A DNA stretch of 29,884 nt from an uncultured Pseudomonadota bacterium. GTDB lineage: Bacteria; SAR324; NAC60-12. A program made the position numbers and the translations under genes. Below are positions 7,960-15,752 of the stretch, piece by piece. The notes under the pieces are model-generated. The model did not search any database. It had not been told where the DNA came from and was given only the letters and a program-made list of their open reading frames with translations. Positions within the stretch are counted from its first letter, which is position 1; every line of letters starts with the position of its first letter. Where the stretch lies: NCBI GenBank assembly GCA_913056375.1, contig CAJXNF010000004.1, positions 1-29,884 on the forward strand, read 5' to 3'.

Positions 7960-8490
7960 TCATTGGGGAGGGGGCAGGAAATCTTCTTTCTTTTCAAGTT
8001 CGGCAATCAGTTTGCTCAGTGACACAACTAATTCTCGCATAATCGCTGCTTGGTCCTGATCACTGCTGGGTGCTCCAGAGTTAGTGATCTGTCTGCTCAA
8101 CTGCTGAAACTCCTCGTTTCTTTTACTCATCTCAGACTGTAGTTGCCTGACTTTTGACAAGTAGTGGTCGTTCAACTCCTTGTACTTGTCATTGTAGAGT
8201 TCATAGGCGTCCAGAGAGCTATCCAGATCAGCCCTCATCCGCTCTAGTTCCTCTTCCTTGTTTTGAATTTCCTCCTCACGTTGCACCAGACGATTTTCCA
8301 TCTCGTGGATTTCATGGTGTTGGGCATCCAGTTCTTGTTGCTGCTGCTGCAACCGTTCCGCCCAGATCTTCAAATCCTCAATACTGAGCTTCAATAAGCT
8401 CTCAATTTGTCCCTTGCCCTCGCAAATCCGACATTCCAGATCATCTAATGTCAGGCCATCGCAGACGAAGCACTTAATCTGTACAATCAT
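7960..8490 (-). CDS. zinc-ribbon plus coiled-coil protein, function unknown
   Basis: A 176-residue protein starts at ATG 8490, preceded by GAGAGG at good spacing; an in-frame ATG at 8502 would add four residues with a poorer context. Residues 7-27 carry two CxxC pairs (C7, C10, C20, C23), the second as CRICEGKG, like half of a DnaJ-type zinc finger. Residues about 40-135 are a charged coiled coil rich in Gln and Glu, then comes a short polar tail ending in prolines. No enzymatic motif is seen. It is soluble and probably dimeric, a scaffold or adaptor by appearance. It converges on the enolase paralogue with 45 bases between the stops, too little space for two independent terminators. Confidence 0.75.
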   Translation of the reverse strand: MIVQIKCFVCDGLTLDDLECRICEGKGQIESLLKLSIEDLKIWAERLQQQQQELDAQHHEIHEMENRLVQREEEIQNKEEELERMRADLDSSLDAYELYNDKYKELNDHYLSKVRQLQSEMSKRNEEFQQLSRQITNSGAPSSDQDQAAIMRELVVSLSKLIAELEKKEDFLPPPQ

Positions 8491-8590
8491 GTTACCTCTC
8501 ATTGATCCTGAATATTTGTTTTAAAGCTCTGCTAGACTCCGAGCCCATCCCATCAATAGACTTTTAGCAGATCACTTTTCCCACGGTTTT

Positions 8591-8619
8591 GTGACTGATT
8601 TTTCGGAATGTGTTAGAAT
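8591..8619 (+). promoter_or_regulatory. possible plus-strand promoter in the 8491-8852 gap
   Basis: GTGACT at 8591-8596 and TAGAAT at 8614-8619 are separated by 17 bases, pointing rightwards with a start near 8626. No coding frame follows on this strand before the ppk2 operon arrives from the other direction, so if used it would make a short non-coding transcript. Each hexamer is imperfect. Confidence 0.3.
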
Positions 8620-8625
8620 CAATTT

Positions 8626-8718
8626 GATCTGAATTACGTAGCTTTTTTTCAAAGAAATATTTTTGTCTCAATCTCTTCAAGCAAGATTGCTCTGACCTCT
8701 ATGGGTCAGTCTTTTTCT
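8626..8718 (+). ncRNA. candidate small RNA ending at an intrinsic terminator
   Basis: A roughly 90-base transcript is predicted between the promoter at 8591-8619 and a terminator-like stem CTGACC/GGTCAG (8692-8697 and 8704-8709, loop of six) followed by TCTTTTTCT. The body is AT-rich with a T7 run near 8643 and no start codon with a ribosome binding site. It lies in a 362-base gap between two minus-strand genes. I recognise no known RNA family (not tRNA, tmRNA or 6S-like). The remaining gap, 8719-8852, shows only the hairpin listed at 8799. Confidence 0.25.
8692..8718 (+). terminator. rho-independent terminator-like stem-loop with U-tract
   Basis: A six-base stem with a six-base loop is immediately followed by a T-rich tract on the plus strand. 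There is no plus-strand gene upstream except the distant enolase paralogue at 6625-7914, so it either ends a small RNA or backs up read-through from that operon across the antisense gene. Confidence 0.45.
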
Positions 8719-8798
8719 GCTTTGTCGACTGGCAACTCAAAGGTACTGACTGGCTGCTCTGTATCCTCCACGGTATTCCCAGCAGAAAACACTATGGC

Positions 8799-8823
8799 GG
8801 TCAGGAACATCCTGTCCCTGACC
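8799..8823 (-). terminator. hairpin 30 bases past ppk2, possible operon terminator
   Basis: GGTCAGG (8799-8805) and CCTGACC (8817-8823) form a perfect seven-base stem with an eleven-base loop, just downstream of the last gene of the long minus-strand operon. No T-run follows on the minus strand, so this could be a Rho-dependent or processing hairpin rather than a classic intrinsic terminator. Confidence 0.4.
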
Positions 8824-8852
8824 AACAAACACAACAGAGGTTCAACAGGACT

Positions 8853-9758
8853 CTAGTACACCTCTGGCACATGAAATTGCTCCTCTCGTGGAGGACGCTG
8901 ATAATCCTTCGGTAGTGGAGGCCTCTCTGGAATCTTGATCACAGACGGTAGGACATCCTTGTAATCCACTTTGCTCAGGACATGGTGAATACAATTGAGT
9001 CGGGCACGGCGTTTATCATCACCCTCTACTCCAAACCAAGGAGCTTCTGGAATATTTGAGAAGTTGAGCATCGTATCTTTAGCCTTGGAATACTCGACCC
9101 AGCGAGAAATCGACTCCATATCCATTGGGCTCAGTTTCCAGCGCTTGCCCGGATCTTTGGCACGATCATGAAAGCGCCGCTCTTGTTCTTCGTCACTGAC
9201 CGAGAACCAGTACTTGAGCAGAATAATTCCAGAACGGATCAGCATTCGCTCAAACTCTGGACAACTGCGCTGAAACTCTTCGTACTGCTCATCGGTACAA
9301 AAGCCCATTACCCGCTCAACACCAGCCCGGTTGTACCAACTGCGGTCAAAGATAACGATCTCTCCTGCAGCCGGCAACTCCCGCACATAGCGCTGAAAGT
9401 ACCACTGAGTTTTTTCCTTCTCCGTAGGTGTTCCCAAAGCTACCACTCGACAGCCCCGCGGATTCAATGGCTCGGTAATGCGCTTGATCACACCACCCTT
9501 ACCAGCGGCATCACGACCCTCAAATAACATGACAACCTTGAGTCCCTTCTGCTTGATCCAGGTCTGCCACTTGACCAACTCAAGTTGTAGTCTTACCAAC
9601 TCTGACTCGTAGAAAGACTTGTTTAGTCTTTCATGCTTAATATGGATATCTCCACGAGGAGCCTCTTCTACCTTAGGGGGCGCATCTGCCTTCTTAGCCG
9701 CCTTTGCAACGTCTTGTTGTCCCCGTTGTTCTTTCTTCTTCTCAGCTTTCTTGCCCAT
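8853..9758 (-). CDS. ppk2: polyphosphate kinase 2 family protein (PPK2)
   Basis: The 301-residue protein is a single-domain PPK2. It opens with a Lys/Ala-rich tail of about 35 residues, then the P-loop FEGRDAAGKGG (79-89), the conserved LNPRGCRVVALGTPTE region (98-113), the Walker B-like IFDRSWYNRAGVE (136-148 with D138 and R139) and the lid region with RWKLSPMDMES. PPK2 enzymes move phosphate between polyphosphate and nucleotides, mostly making GTP, ATP or nucleoside diphosphates at polyphosphate's expense. The single P-loop domain argues for class I or III; the exact class is not decided here. ATG at 9758 is preceded by GGGAG with seven bases spacing. It is the last gene of the operon, twelve bases after the acyltransferase stop. 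Confidence 0.93.
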   Translation of the reverse strand: MGKKAEKKKEQRGQQDVAKAAKKADAPPKVEEAPRGDIHIKHERLNKSFYESELVRLQLELVKWQTWIKQKGLKVVMLFEGRDAAGKGGVIKRITEPLNPRGCRVVALGTPTEKEKTQWYFQRYVRELPAAGEIVIFDRSWYNRAGVERVMGFCTDEQYEEFQRSCPEFERMLIRSGIILLKYWFSVSDEEQERRFHDRAKDPGKRWKLSPMDMESISRWVEYSKAKDTMLNFSNIPEAPWFGVEGDDKRRARLNCIHHVLSKVDYKDVLPSVIKIPERPPLPKDYQRPPREEQFHVPEVY

Positions 9759-9770
9759 TGCTGGTCTCCC

Positions 9771-10691
9771 TCAGTAGACAGGTTGCGGATCATACGCCGG
9801 ACGTTTGCGCCAACGACGATGCATCCAGAAGTACTGCTCTGGATGACGACGAATCGCCGCCTCCATTGCGGTGGTGAAGGCCTGCGACGTCTGTTGCAGG
9901 TCTCTTTCCTTGTCACCGCTGTGCGGACATTCCAGCCGTTGGAATTCCAGCAAACAGCGATCACCTTGGTAGGTACAGGTAGTGAAAAGAACCGGACTTT
10001 GTTTAAGATAATGGAAGCTTCCAAGCCCTTTGCTCATTGAGGCTGCCTTACCGAAAAAATCGACAAAGAGATCGGATTTGTTGTCATTCTGGTCAACAAT
10101 GATAGTGACAGCCCGATTGTTCTCTAGTGCACGACGGATGCGCAATGGCGCCTGACGGCTACGACCAATCGTCTCCACTCCAAAACTAGCACGCAACGTG
10201 TTCTGGTTGTCATCTGAGCTCGGATTGGTCTGAGCACCAACATAGAGTGACACTGGAAAGCCAGCTTCAGCCAACCGAGGGCAGATGATCTCCCAGTTAC
10301 CAAAATGACCTGACGCTAGAAGTACACCTCGCTCCTCTGCCAATGCCTCGCGCAAAATCTCTGGGTTGTGCACCTCACAGATGCTCTCTGTCCGTCCAAT
10401 CCAGTCGGACATACGCAACAAGTCCAGCGTAAATCGTGCAAACCAGCGATAGTTGTCATAAGCAAGTTGAACACGATCCTCCTCAGCCCAATTTGCAAAG
10501 GCAATCCGCAGATTCGGTTCAACCACTTTCCGATAAATCTTCAGTCGTTGGTAGGTCAGCTTGGCAAAACCATGTTCCCACCATCCCAATTGAGGTTTTC
10601 GGGTGAGCACGGCCAATCGTTGAGCCAAAACAAGGGCTCCATACTCTACACGCTGTCGGATCTCCCGCTTGGAAGGTATCAACTCGCTCAT
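9771..10691 (-). CDS. LpxL/HtrB-like lipid A biosynthesis acyltransferase
   Basis: The 306-residue protein belongs to the LpxL/LpxM/HtrB acyltransferase family, which adds secondary acyl chains to lipid A at the inner membrane. The catalytic HX4E motif is SGHFGNWE with H129 and E134, followed by the conserved VDQNDNKSDLFVDFFG region (about residues 213-228). I chose ATG 10691 because it lies eleven bases after the upstream stop and gives the usual length. An ATG at 10748 would add nineteen residues encoded inside the preceding gene. No clear N-terminal transmembrane helix is obvious, which is a little unusual. Which acyl position it modifies cannot be told. It indicates a lipid A-bearing outer membrane. 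Confidence 0.9.
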   Translation of the reverse strand: MSELIPSKREIRQRVEYGALVLAQRLAVLTRKPQLGWWEHGFAKLTYQRLKIYRKVVEPNLRIAFANWAEEDRVQLAYDNYRWFARFTLDLLRMSDWIGRTESICEVHNPEILREALAEERGVLLASGHFGNWEIICPRLAEAGFPVSLYVGAQTNPSSDDNQNTLRASFGVETIGRSRQAPLRIRRALENNRAVTIIVDQNDNKSDLFVDFFGKAASMSKGLGSFHYLKQSPVLFTTCTYQGDRCLLEFQRLECPHSGDKERDLQQTSQAFTTAMEAAIRRHPEQYFWMHRRWRKRPAYDPQPVY

Positions 10692-10701
10692 TGAATCCAG
10701 C

Positions 10702-11604
10702 CTACTCCAACAAGAACTTGGCCAACTCCTGACGCTCATGAGGTGCATGAGTTGGATTCTTCAACAATAACAAACCACTGTAGGGCGAGGCTAGTTCCTG
10801 CTTACCCTGTCGAGTGTATAATGTAGCCAGTGGTTCTCCTTGTTGGATGTATTCTCCGGCTCGCCGATGCCAGGTCAGCACACCCCCACTCGGTGACAGC
10901 CAGCGTTTGAGGTGTCCACGAATCGACCAGACCCGAGTTGCTGGAGCCTTGGGCAACATGCCAAAATATCGCTGCAAGGCCTGAATTCCACGCTCTATAT
11001 CTTCACCAGTAATCGCACGGCTTGCGGACAATTCCAAGGTAAGTGCAACCTTGCCAAGCTGCTGACAGGTATCACAGAAGCTGGTGGAATGCTGTTCCCA
11101 AGCCAAAACATGTGGCAATCCCAAGCATTGAGCCTGCTCGACTTGGCTTACATGAGCATAAACATGTGGCGCTGTCTCAGCACCCGCAGTGTGCAGATCC
11201 AGAACGGTATCTGCTGGCTCGGTCAGATTCAGCAACAGTTCTACCCATTCTCCTTCCTGGCTACCATCACCTCGTAATTGCCCAATTCTGTTCCAGTTCC
11301 AACAGTTTTGCTGGTTGGTGTGCAGGTTATTATAGCCTGTCTGTACTCCCATGATCTGGCTATCCAGTCCCATTGGATTCGACTGCGGTACACAGATGAT
11401 CCGATGAGGCAACTGAGCCTCTTCAACCAGCTTCATGAACTCGTAAAGAACAGGGATGCCCGTCAGTTCGATACCATGCAAGCCACCCTGCAGATATACG
11501 GTCTCTGTAGGGTTGGGGGGATCATAGCGATACACATCGATTTCATAGCATGCACCGCTTGCGGTTTGGTGAACCGACAAGATCTCCTTCTCAAAACGAA
11601 CCAT
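10702..11604 (-). CDS. succinylglutamate desuccinylase/aspartoacylase-family (M14-like) zinc deacylase
   Basis: The 300-residue protein is in the AstE/AspA family of zinc-dependent amidohydrolases. The metal ligands are H43 and E46 in GGLHGIELTG and H138 in LDLHTAG; a candidate catalytic Glu is in TLELSAS (about residue 206). The C-terminal part (about 225-300) is a biotinyl/lipoyl-like beta-sandwich with SPSGGVLTWHRRAGEYIQQG, common in the wider DUF2817/AstE-like group. These enzymes release acyl groups or amino acids from N-acylated small molecules; the substrate here is unknown. ATG at 11604 shares one base with the upstream stop (TGATG) and has GGGAGG six bases before it, showing translational coupling to the DUF1499 gene. 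It is unlikely to be true AstE, because no other ast genes are near. Confidence 0.86.
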   Translation of the reverse strand: MVRFEKEILSVHQTASGACYEIDVYRYDPPNPTETVYLQGGLHGIELTGIPVLYEFMKLVEEAQLPHRIICVPQSNPMGLDSQIMGVQTGYNNLHTNQQNCWNWNRIGQLRGDGSQEGEWVELLLNLTEPADTVLDLHTAGAETAPHVYAHVSQVEQAQCLGLPHVLAWEQHSTSFCDTCQQLGKVALTLELSASRAITGEDIERGIQALQRYFGMLPKAPATRVWSIRGHLKRWLSPSGGVLTWHRRAGEYIQQGEPLATLYTRQGKQELASPYSGLLLLKNPTHAPHERQELAKFLLE

Positions 11605-12050
11605 CACTTGCCTCCCAACAGCTTAGTGCGCAATCCTTCCACCCGACGACGATTGGCTCCCAAATCAGAGCGACCCAAGCGTGAAGCCGAACGTACATGA
11701 ATCACTTGTTCCTCTGCAACTGAAAAGAACTCCACATCGTCAACAAATCTCATGATGAGGCTCGTGAATTCCGCATGCAGATAGTTTTCACGATCTGTTA
11801 CGATTTCGACACGCTCCTCGTTCTGAAGCAGTTCTCGTAATTCCGCAAGCGAAACACCACGAAAAGGTTCGATTCGATGTGTTTCATCTTCATTACCCAT
11901 GCTATTGACGCAGTTTGGAGAGGATGGACAAGGGCGTAAATAGCCATCTTTCAAACCTAACTCAGTAGGCCGGTTCCCAGTACAGCCAATGATCGAAAAA
12001 CCTAGTAGCAATGAGAAAGAAGCATACATAATTCGTCCTGAGAACCACAT
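11604..12050 (-). CDS. DUF1499-family lipoprotein
   Basis: The 148-residue protein has an N-terminal signal with a lipobox-like SIIGC (Cys about 23), so it is probably lipid-anchored. The mature part begins with the DUF1499 hallmark LRPCPSSPNCVNS (about residues 38-50) and contains HRIEPF and a C-terminal RSASRLGRSDLGANRRRVE, the family's conserved end. The biochemical role of DUF1499 is not established. ATG at 12050 is preceded by AGGAT at six bases. It follows serB by 27 bases and is coupled to the next gene by a TGATG overlap. Confidence 0.87.
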   Translation of the reverse strand: MWFSGRIMYASFSLLLGFSIIGCTGNRPTELGLKDGYLRPCPSSPNCVNSMGNEDETHRIEPFRGVSLAELRELLQNEERVEIVTDRENYLHAEFTSLIMRFVDDVEFFSVAEEQVIHVRSASRLGRSDLGANRRRVEGLRTKLLGGK

Positions 12051-12077
12051 GAAGAATCCTGAAGTTGGAAAAGCTTT

Positions 12078-13250
12078 TCAGCAATTCGCCAGCTCCTGCC
12101 CAGAGAGGCCAAGGAAGTAGAGTAGCGCATCCAGATTAGGCTGATTGAGCTGGCCACTGGCCCGTTCCTGCAACACTGGCTTAGCATTGAAGGCGATTCC
12201 CAGACCGGCTATCGCCAACATCTGCACGTCATTCGCACCGTCACCAATCGCTACAACCTGCTCAGGAACAATGCCTTCACGCGCAGCAATTTCCTGCAGC
12301 AACTGCGCCTTGCGCTGACCATCGACAATCTCCCCCAGCAGTTCTCCGGTCAACCGGCCATCCTGCCATTCCAATGAGTTGGCGAAACCATAATCGAGGT
12401 GGAACTCCTCACAAATATGATCAACAAACAGTTGAAATCCACCACTGAGCAGCGCTAGCTTGTAGCCAAGTTGCTTCAGTACACGCACCAGACGCCGTAC
12501 GCCCGGAGTATAAGGTAGCTGACGAAGCAAAGACTCCAAATCATCTCGGTGGAGGCCTTTCAGCAGGCGAACCCGGGCCCGCAAAGCCTCTTCAAAATCC
12601 AACTCACCACGCATGGCTGCCTCGGTCAGCACTTTTACTTCTGCCTCACAGCCAACCAGCTGACTCATCTCATTGATAATCTCACACTGGATGAACGTCA
12701 TGTCTGCATCAAATACGATCAGCCGCTTGTGCCGCCGAAACAGCGATTCTGGTTGCAGGGCAAAATCCACGTGATGTTGCTGATGCAACGGCAGTAAATC
12801 TCGTAGCAGTCGCGGCCGATCCAGCTGCTGATGTGTCCGTAATTGTAGCTCCAGGACCCGTAGACGCTGACTCTCCAGCGGCTGAAGCCCATGGACAAGC
12901 AACTCTTCCTGCTGAAGGCGTTGTAGCAGTTGCGCCAACAAGCTCGTACTCAGGTGCTCACCAAGCAGAGTCAGGATGAATCTCTGTTCTCTTTTTGGCT
13001 GAGCCTCGCTTTGGCTGAGCCGGAACTGCATGTCAAATTCCTGCATCAGGGAGCACAAACTCTTTTCCATCAATTGTGGCTCCTGTTCACTGGACCACTC
13101 CAACTGCCATAAGCCAGAGAAAATCTGATCCTGTTCCAGACCATGTAGATCCAGCAACCGCACAGGCCAGCTATCGAGAAGTGCACCCAGACGTGACAGA
13201 ATTTCAGGGTGATGCGGTCCTTGAAAACTCAACAGTAGTTGTCGATTCAT
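12078..13250 (-). CDS. serB: phosphoserine phosphatase SerB with N-terminal ACT-like extension
   Basis: The 390-residue protein hydrolyses O-phosphoserine in the last step of serine synthesis. Its N-terminal 165 residues look like two ACT-type regulatory units. The HAD domain starts at the nucleophile motif IVFDADMTFIQCE with D181 and D183. The motif is DADMT rather than the common DxDST, but the DxDxT rule is kept. Motif II is LLSGGFQLF and motif III with Walker-like GDGANDVQML coordinates Mg. The long N-terminus matches mycobacterial- or pseudomonad-type SerB. ATG at 13250 starts six bases after the hemD stop, so the two are probably co-translated. Confidence 0.95.
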   Translation of the reverse strand: MNRQLLLSFQGPHHPEILSRLGALLDSWPVRLLDLHGLEQDQIFSGLWQLEWSSEQEPQLMEKSLCSLMQEFDMQFRLSQSEAQPKREQRFILTLLGEHLSTSLLAQLLQRLQQEELLVHGLQPLESQRLRVLELQLRTHQQLDRPRLLRDLLPLHQQHHVDFALQPESLFRRHKRLIVFDADMTFIQCEIINEMSQLVGCEAEVKVLTEAAMRGELDFEEALRARVRLLKGLHRDDLESLLRQLPYTPGVRRLVRVLKQLGYKLALLSGGFQLFVDHICEEFHLDYGFANSLEWQDGRLTGELLGEIVDGQRKAQLLQEIAAREGIVPEQVVAIGDGANDVQMLAIAGLGIAFNAKPVLQERASGQLNQPNLDALLYFLGLSGQELANC

Positions 13251-13256
13251 GCTCTT

Positions 13257-14075
13257 TCAGCTAACTGGGGTGTTTTGATCTTTGGGAAAGCGCACAATCG
13301 CATCAGCCAGACCAGCGAAATTATGCGAAGTAGCGGTCACATCCACCAACAGAGATAGTTGGTGGACAGCCGCTGCGGTCGATGGGCCGATGCAAGCAAT
13401 TCTTGGACGTTGCGTCAACTGTAACCACTCGCTCAGGGGTAGACGGTTGAACCAGTGTTCTACTGCAGAAGGGCTAGCGAAGGTGATCCAATCAACACCC
13501 TGTTCAAGGGTGTCTCTCCAGGCTCGTGAAGCTGCAGAGGGAGCCGGAAGAATCTGATATGTTGGCGTTTCTAGTACCTTGATGCCAGCTTCTCGGAGAA
13601 GTACCCCTAGGACTTCACGGGCCTGCAGTGCCTGCGGTAACCAACAACAATGATCGGAGGCTATGCCTGTTTGCAGTATCGCTGCTCCCAGGGCCTCAGC
13701 GTGGAAAACCTCTGGAACCAACGGCGGCTGACCTCCCAAAGCGACCCAAGCCTCTGCTGTTGAGGGTCCAATGCAAGCAATTTTGCAATGAGACAGTTCA
13801 GCCAAATTCCCACCAAGTGTTGCCAAACGCTGAGAAAACCCTCGAACAGCCCGCTGGCTGGTGAAACCAACCCAATCCACCTGCTGCCGCTGATGCCAAG
13901 CAGCATCAAATGCTTTCCAAGAAGGAGGTGGTGCTGTAACCAGGACTGGGTGATGGCAAACTCGAATTCCTACTGATTGCAGAGCCTGAGACAATGGGCC
14001 ATTCACCGGTTCTTCACGGGTGATCAGGGCCAGGGCTGATCGAAAATGAGACTCAGTTGTAGTGGATGCTATCAA
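13257..14075 (-). CDS. hemD: uroporphyrinogen-III synthase
   Basis: The 272-residue product fits HemD, which closes hydroxymethylbilane to uroporphyrinogen III in haem, sirohaem and cobalamin synthesis. HemD sequences diverge strongly, but the two-lobe pattern is visible: VDWVGFTSQRAVRGF and IACIGPSTAEAW in one half, VDWITFASPSAVEHWF and IACIGPSTAAAV in the other, each with the conserved Ser/Thr-rich turn. The start is uncertain. TTG at 14075 overlaps the PspC-domain gene by 23 bases and no in-frame ATG exists nearby. No other porphyrin gene is adjacent in the window. Confidence 0.88.
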   Translation of the reverse strand: MIASTTTESHFRSALALITREEPVNGPLSQALQSVGIRVCHHPVLVTAPPPSWKAFDAAWHQRQQVDWVGFTSQRAVRGFSQRLATLGGNLAELSHCKIACIGPSTAEAWVALGGQPPLVPEVFHAEALGAAILQTGIASDHCCWLPQALQAREVLGVLLREAGIKVLETPTYQILPAPSAASRAWRDTLEQGVDWITFASPSAVEHWFNRLPLSEWLQLTQRPRIACIGPSTAAAVHQLSLLVDVTATSHNFAGLADAIVRFPKDQNTPVS

Positions 14076-14391
14076 TCTTGGTGATCGTGGCAGGAGGACG
14101 TTCTGGCTGCTGGGCAGCTACTTCAGCTTCCCGCTGCCGTCGTCGCTTTAGGAGTATGGAGTAAACCACATAGAAGAGGAGCCCAACGACAAAGGGAGTG
14201 TAGATGATGACCAACAGTCGCACTAGGGCAACGTGTACTCTCAAGATTCTAGCAACGTCTGCACACACTCCAACAAACCAACGTTTGGGAATGTACTCCT
14301 CGTCTTCCGAGTCACTGCGCATTAGTGCGAACACTCCAAGGAAACCAATGAAGAGTGAAAATCCTCCGATGATCACCAGAAGCAAATTCAT
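14053..14391 (-). CDS. small PspC-domain membrane protein
   Basis: The 112-residue protein (ATG 14391; an in-frame TTG at 14409 would add six) has a hydrophobic N-terminal helix, an acidic linker and then a PspC-like core from KRWFVGVCADVARILRV to LVRLLVIIYTP with a second helix, ending in a basic, Gln-rich cytoplasmic tail. PspC is a sensor of the phage-shock envelope stress system, but single PspC-domain proteins are often orphan. The usual Cys-Gly-Gly of the motif is Cys-Ala-Asp here, so the match is partial. No pspA, pspB or pspF is in the window. It overlaps hemD by 23 bases. Confidence 0.68.
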   Translation of the reverse strand: MNLLLVIIGGFSLFIGFLGVFALMRSDSEDEEYIPKRWFVGVCADVARILRVHVALVRLLVIIYTPFVVGLLFYVVYSILLKRRRQREAEVAAQQPERPPATITKIDSIHYN

Positions 14392-14418
14392 GGGCACAGC
14401 GCTCTCCAACTCAAAATC

Positions 14419-14616
14419 TCAAACACCCTCCACCAACTGGCGATATGCTCTGCGAAAGCCATGACGAAGTAACTCCTCTTCAGTAGAATTCAACTGTTCC
14501 TGAAGTTCCTGAAGTAGGTGACGGAAATCACATTCCTCCAATGGTCGGCGTTCAAATTCATTCGTCAACCAAGCCAGGATTTGGTTGTAGTGTGGTCGTT
14601 TACCATCTTGGTTCAA
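14419..14616 (-). CDS. small helical protein between asd and the PspC-domain gene, unknown
   Basis: A 65-residue frame starts at TTG 14616, 16 bases after the asd stop, with an AGG five bases upstream. The product is charged and predicted all-helical, with CDFRHLLQELQEQLNSTEEELL in the centre and no signal or membrane helix. Same-strand spacing inside a tight operon and the lack of a gap if it is absent support a real gene. No homologue is recognised. Confidence 0.6.
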   Translation of the reverse strand: MNQDGKRPHYNQILAWLTNEFERRPLEECDFRHLLQELQEQLNSTEEELLRHGFRRAYRQLVEGV

Positions 14617-14632
14617 GTAGCCTATTCCAGAT

Positions 14633-15634
14633 TCAGCTTTCCAGCAGAACCTCAGCGATCTGAATTGCGTTCAAAGCTGCTCCTTTGTAGAGCTGGTCCG
14701 CTACACACCAGAAGGTCAATCCGCGTGGGTGTGACAGATCTTCTCGCACTCGGCCAACGTAAGTGTCAAATGTTTCGCTAGCTTCCCACGGCACAGGGTA
14801 CCCTCCGGGCTTTCGTTCGTCTACCAACTGAATCCCTGGCGCTTGGACAAATAGTTCCCTTGCTCGTGCCTCTGAAATCTTGGTCTCCGTCTCAACCCAA
14901 ATGGATTCCGAGTGGGCTCGCAGCACCGGAACTCGAACACAGGTCGCTGAAACCGGGAGTTCAGGGATTGACATGATCTTGCGTGTCTCCAATACCATCT
15001 TCATCTCTTCCTTGGTGTAGCCATTTTCCTGGAAGACATCGATGTGAGGGATCAGGTTGAAGAGAATTTGCTTGGGAAAGGCTTGGGGTGTCAGAGGCTT
15101 ACCTTGGGTGTAGTCGCGGACTTGATCCAACAGTTCCTGCATACCACTGGCACCGGCTCCAGAGACGGCTTGATAGGTGGAGACGACAACTCGCTGTAAA
15201 GGTGACTCTTGATGCAGCGGGTTCAAAGCTACTACCATCTGGATCGTTGAACAGTTCGGATTGGCAATCAATCCCTTGTGTCGTCGAGCTGCCTCCGCAT
15301 TGATCTCTGGCACAACTAGAGGAACCCCTTCCTCCATACGAAAGGCACTGCTGTTATCAATGACCAGCGCACCGGCTTCTACCGCTGCTGGAGCAAATTC
15401 TTTGCTTCGATCCCCACCTGCTGAAAAGAATGCAACGTCAACATCTTGAAAAGCCTCCGGTCGCAACTCTTCGACCGTCAGAGTCTGGTCCCGAAAGCGT
15501 AATTGCTTCCCCACCGAACGGGCTGATGCCAGCAATTTGAGTTTCTGAAGCGGATAGTTGCGCTGTTCCAGCAGCTTTATGAACTCTGTACCTACGGCGC
15601 CAGTTGCACCAGCAATTGCCACGACCTGCGACAT
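14633..15634 (-). CDS. asd: aspartate-semialdehyde dehydrogenase
   Basis: The 333-residue enzyme reduces beta-aspartyl phosphate with NADPH to aspartate semialdehyde, the branch point to lysine/diaminopimelate, threonine and methionine. It has the nucleotide motif GATGAVG (9-15), DNSSAFRM and the catalytic cysteine C128 in ANPNCSTIQ; the later HIDVFQENGYTKEEMK and RVPVLRAHSE (catalytic His about 244) are typical. It heads the minus-strand operon. ATG 15634 has AAAGG upstream. A predicted promoter lies 71 bases upstream (15705-15733). Confidence 0.97.
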   Translation of the reverse strand: MSQVVAIAGATGAVGTEFIKLLEQRNYPLQKLKLLASARSVGKQLRFRDQTLTVEELRPEAFQDVDVAFFSAGGDRSKEFAPAAVEAGALVIDNSSAFRMEEGVPLVVPEINAEAARRHKGLIANPNCSTIQMVVALNPLHQESPLQRVVVSTYQAVSGAGASGMQELLDQVRDYTQGKPLTPQAFPKQILFNLIPHIDVFQENGYTKEEMKMVLETRKIMSIPELPVSATCVRVPVLRAHSESIWVETETKISEARARELFVQAPGIQLVDERKPGGYPVPWEASETFDTYVGRVREDLSHPRGLTFWCVADQLYKGAALNAIQIAEVLLES

Positions 15635-15664
15635 CGAACCTTTTCTGATCTGTTGAAGGAGAGC

Positions 15665-15691
15665 AATCCTGCTAATGACGAAGCAGGGATT
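15665..15691 (-). promoter_or_regulatory. stem-loop in the predicted asd leader
   Basis: AATCCTGC (15665-15672) pairs with GCAGGGATT (15683-15691, one-base bulge) around a ten-base loop. It lies between the predicted promoter and the asd start. No T-run follows on the minus strand, so it may protect the leader or end GT39 transcripts rather than act as an intrinsic terminator. It is too short for a lysine riboswitch. Confidence 0.35.
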
Positions 15692-15704
15692 ACAAAAACA
15701 ACCA

Positions 15705-15733
15705 ATCCTATCGAAAAGAGGTCAGAAGCTCAA
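15705..15733 (-). promoter_or_regulatory. predicted promoter for the asd operon
   Basis: Reading the minus strand, TTGAGC (15733-15728) and TAGGAT (15710-15705) are spaced by 17 bases, with transcription predicted near 15698. It lies in the 118-base gap between the GT39 gene and asd, so asd can be expressed without the GT39 gene. Confidence 0.4.
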
Positions 15734-15752
15734 ACCGAAAGCGAGGGAGGAC

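Noticed and set aside
8799..8823. GGTCAGG hairpin as a third glc-type operator
   Set aside because: It shares only GGTCAGG with the glc boxes, lacks the TTGG flank and adjacent TTGACA, and lies at the end of an unrelated operon.
10689..10748. Longer start for the LpxL-like acyltransferase at 10748
   Set aside because: The extra residues are encoded within the preceding gene and do not resemble the family N-terminus.
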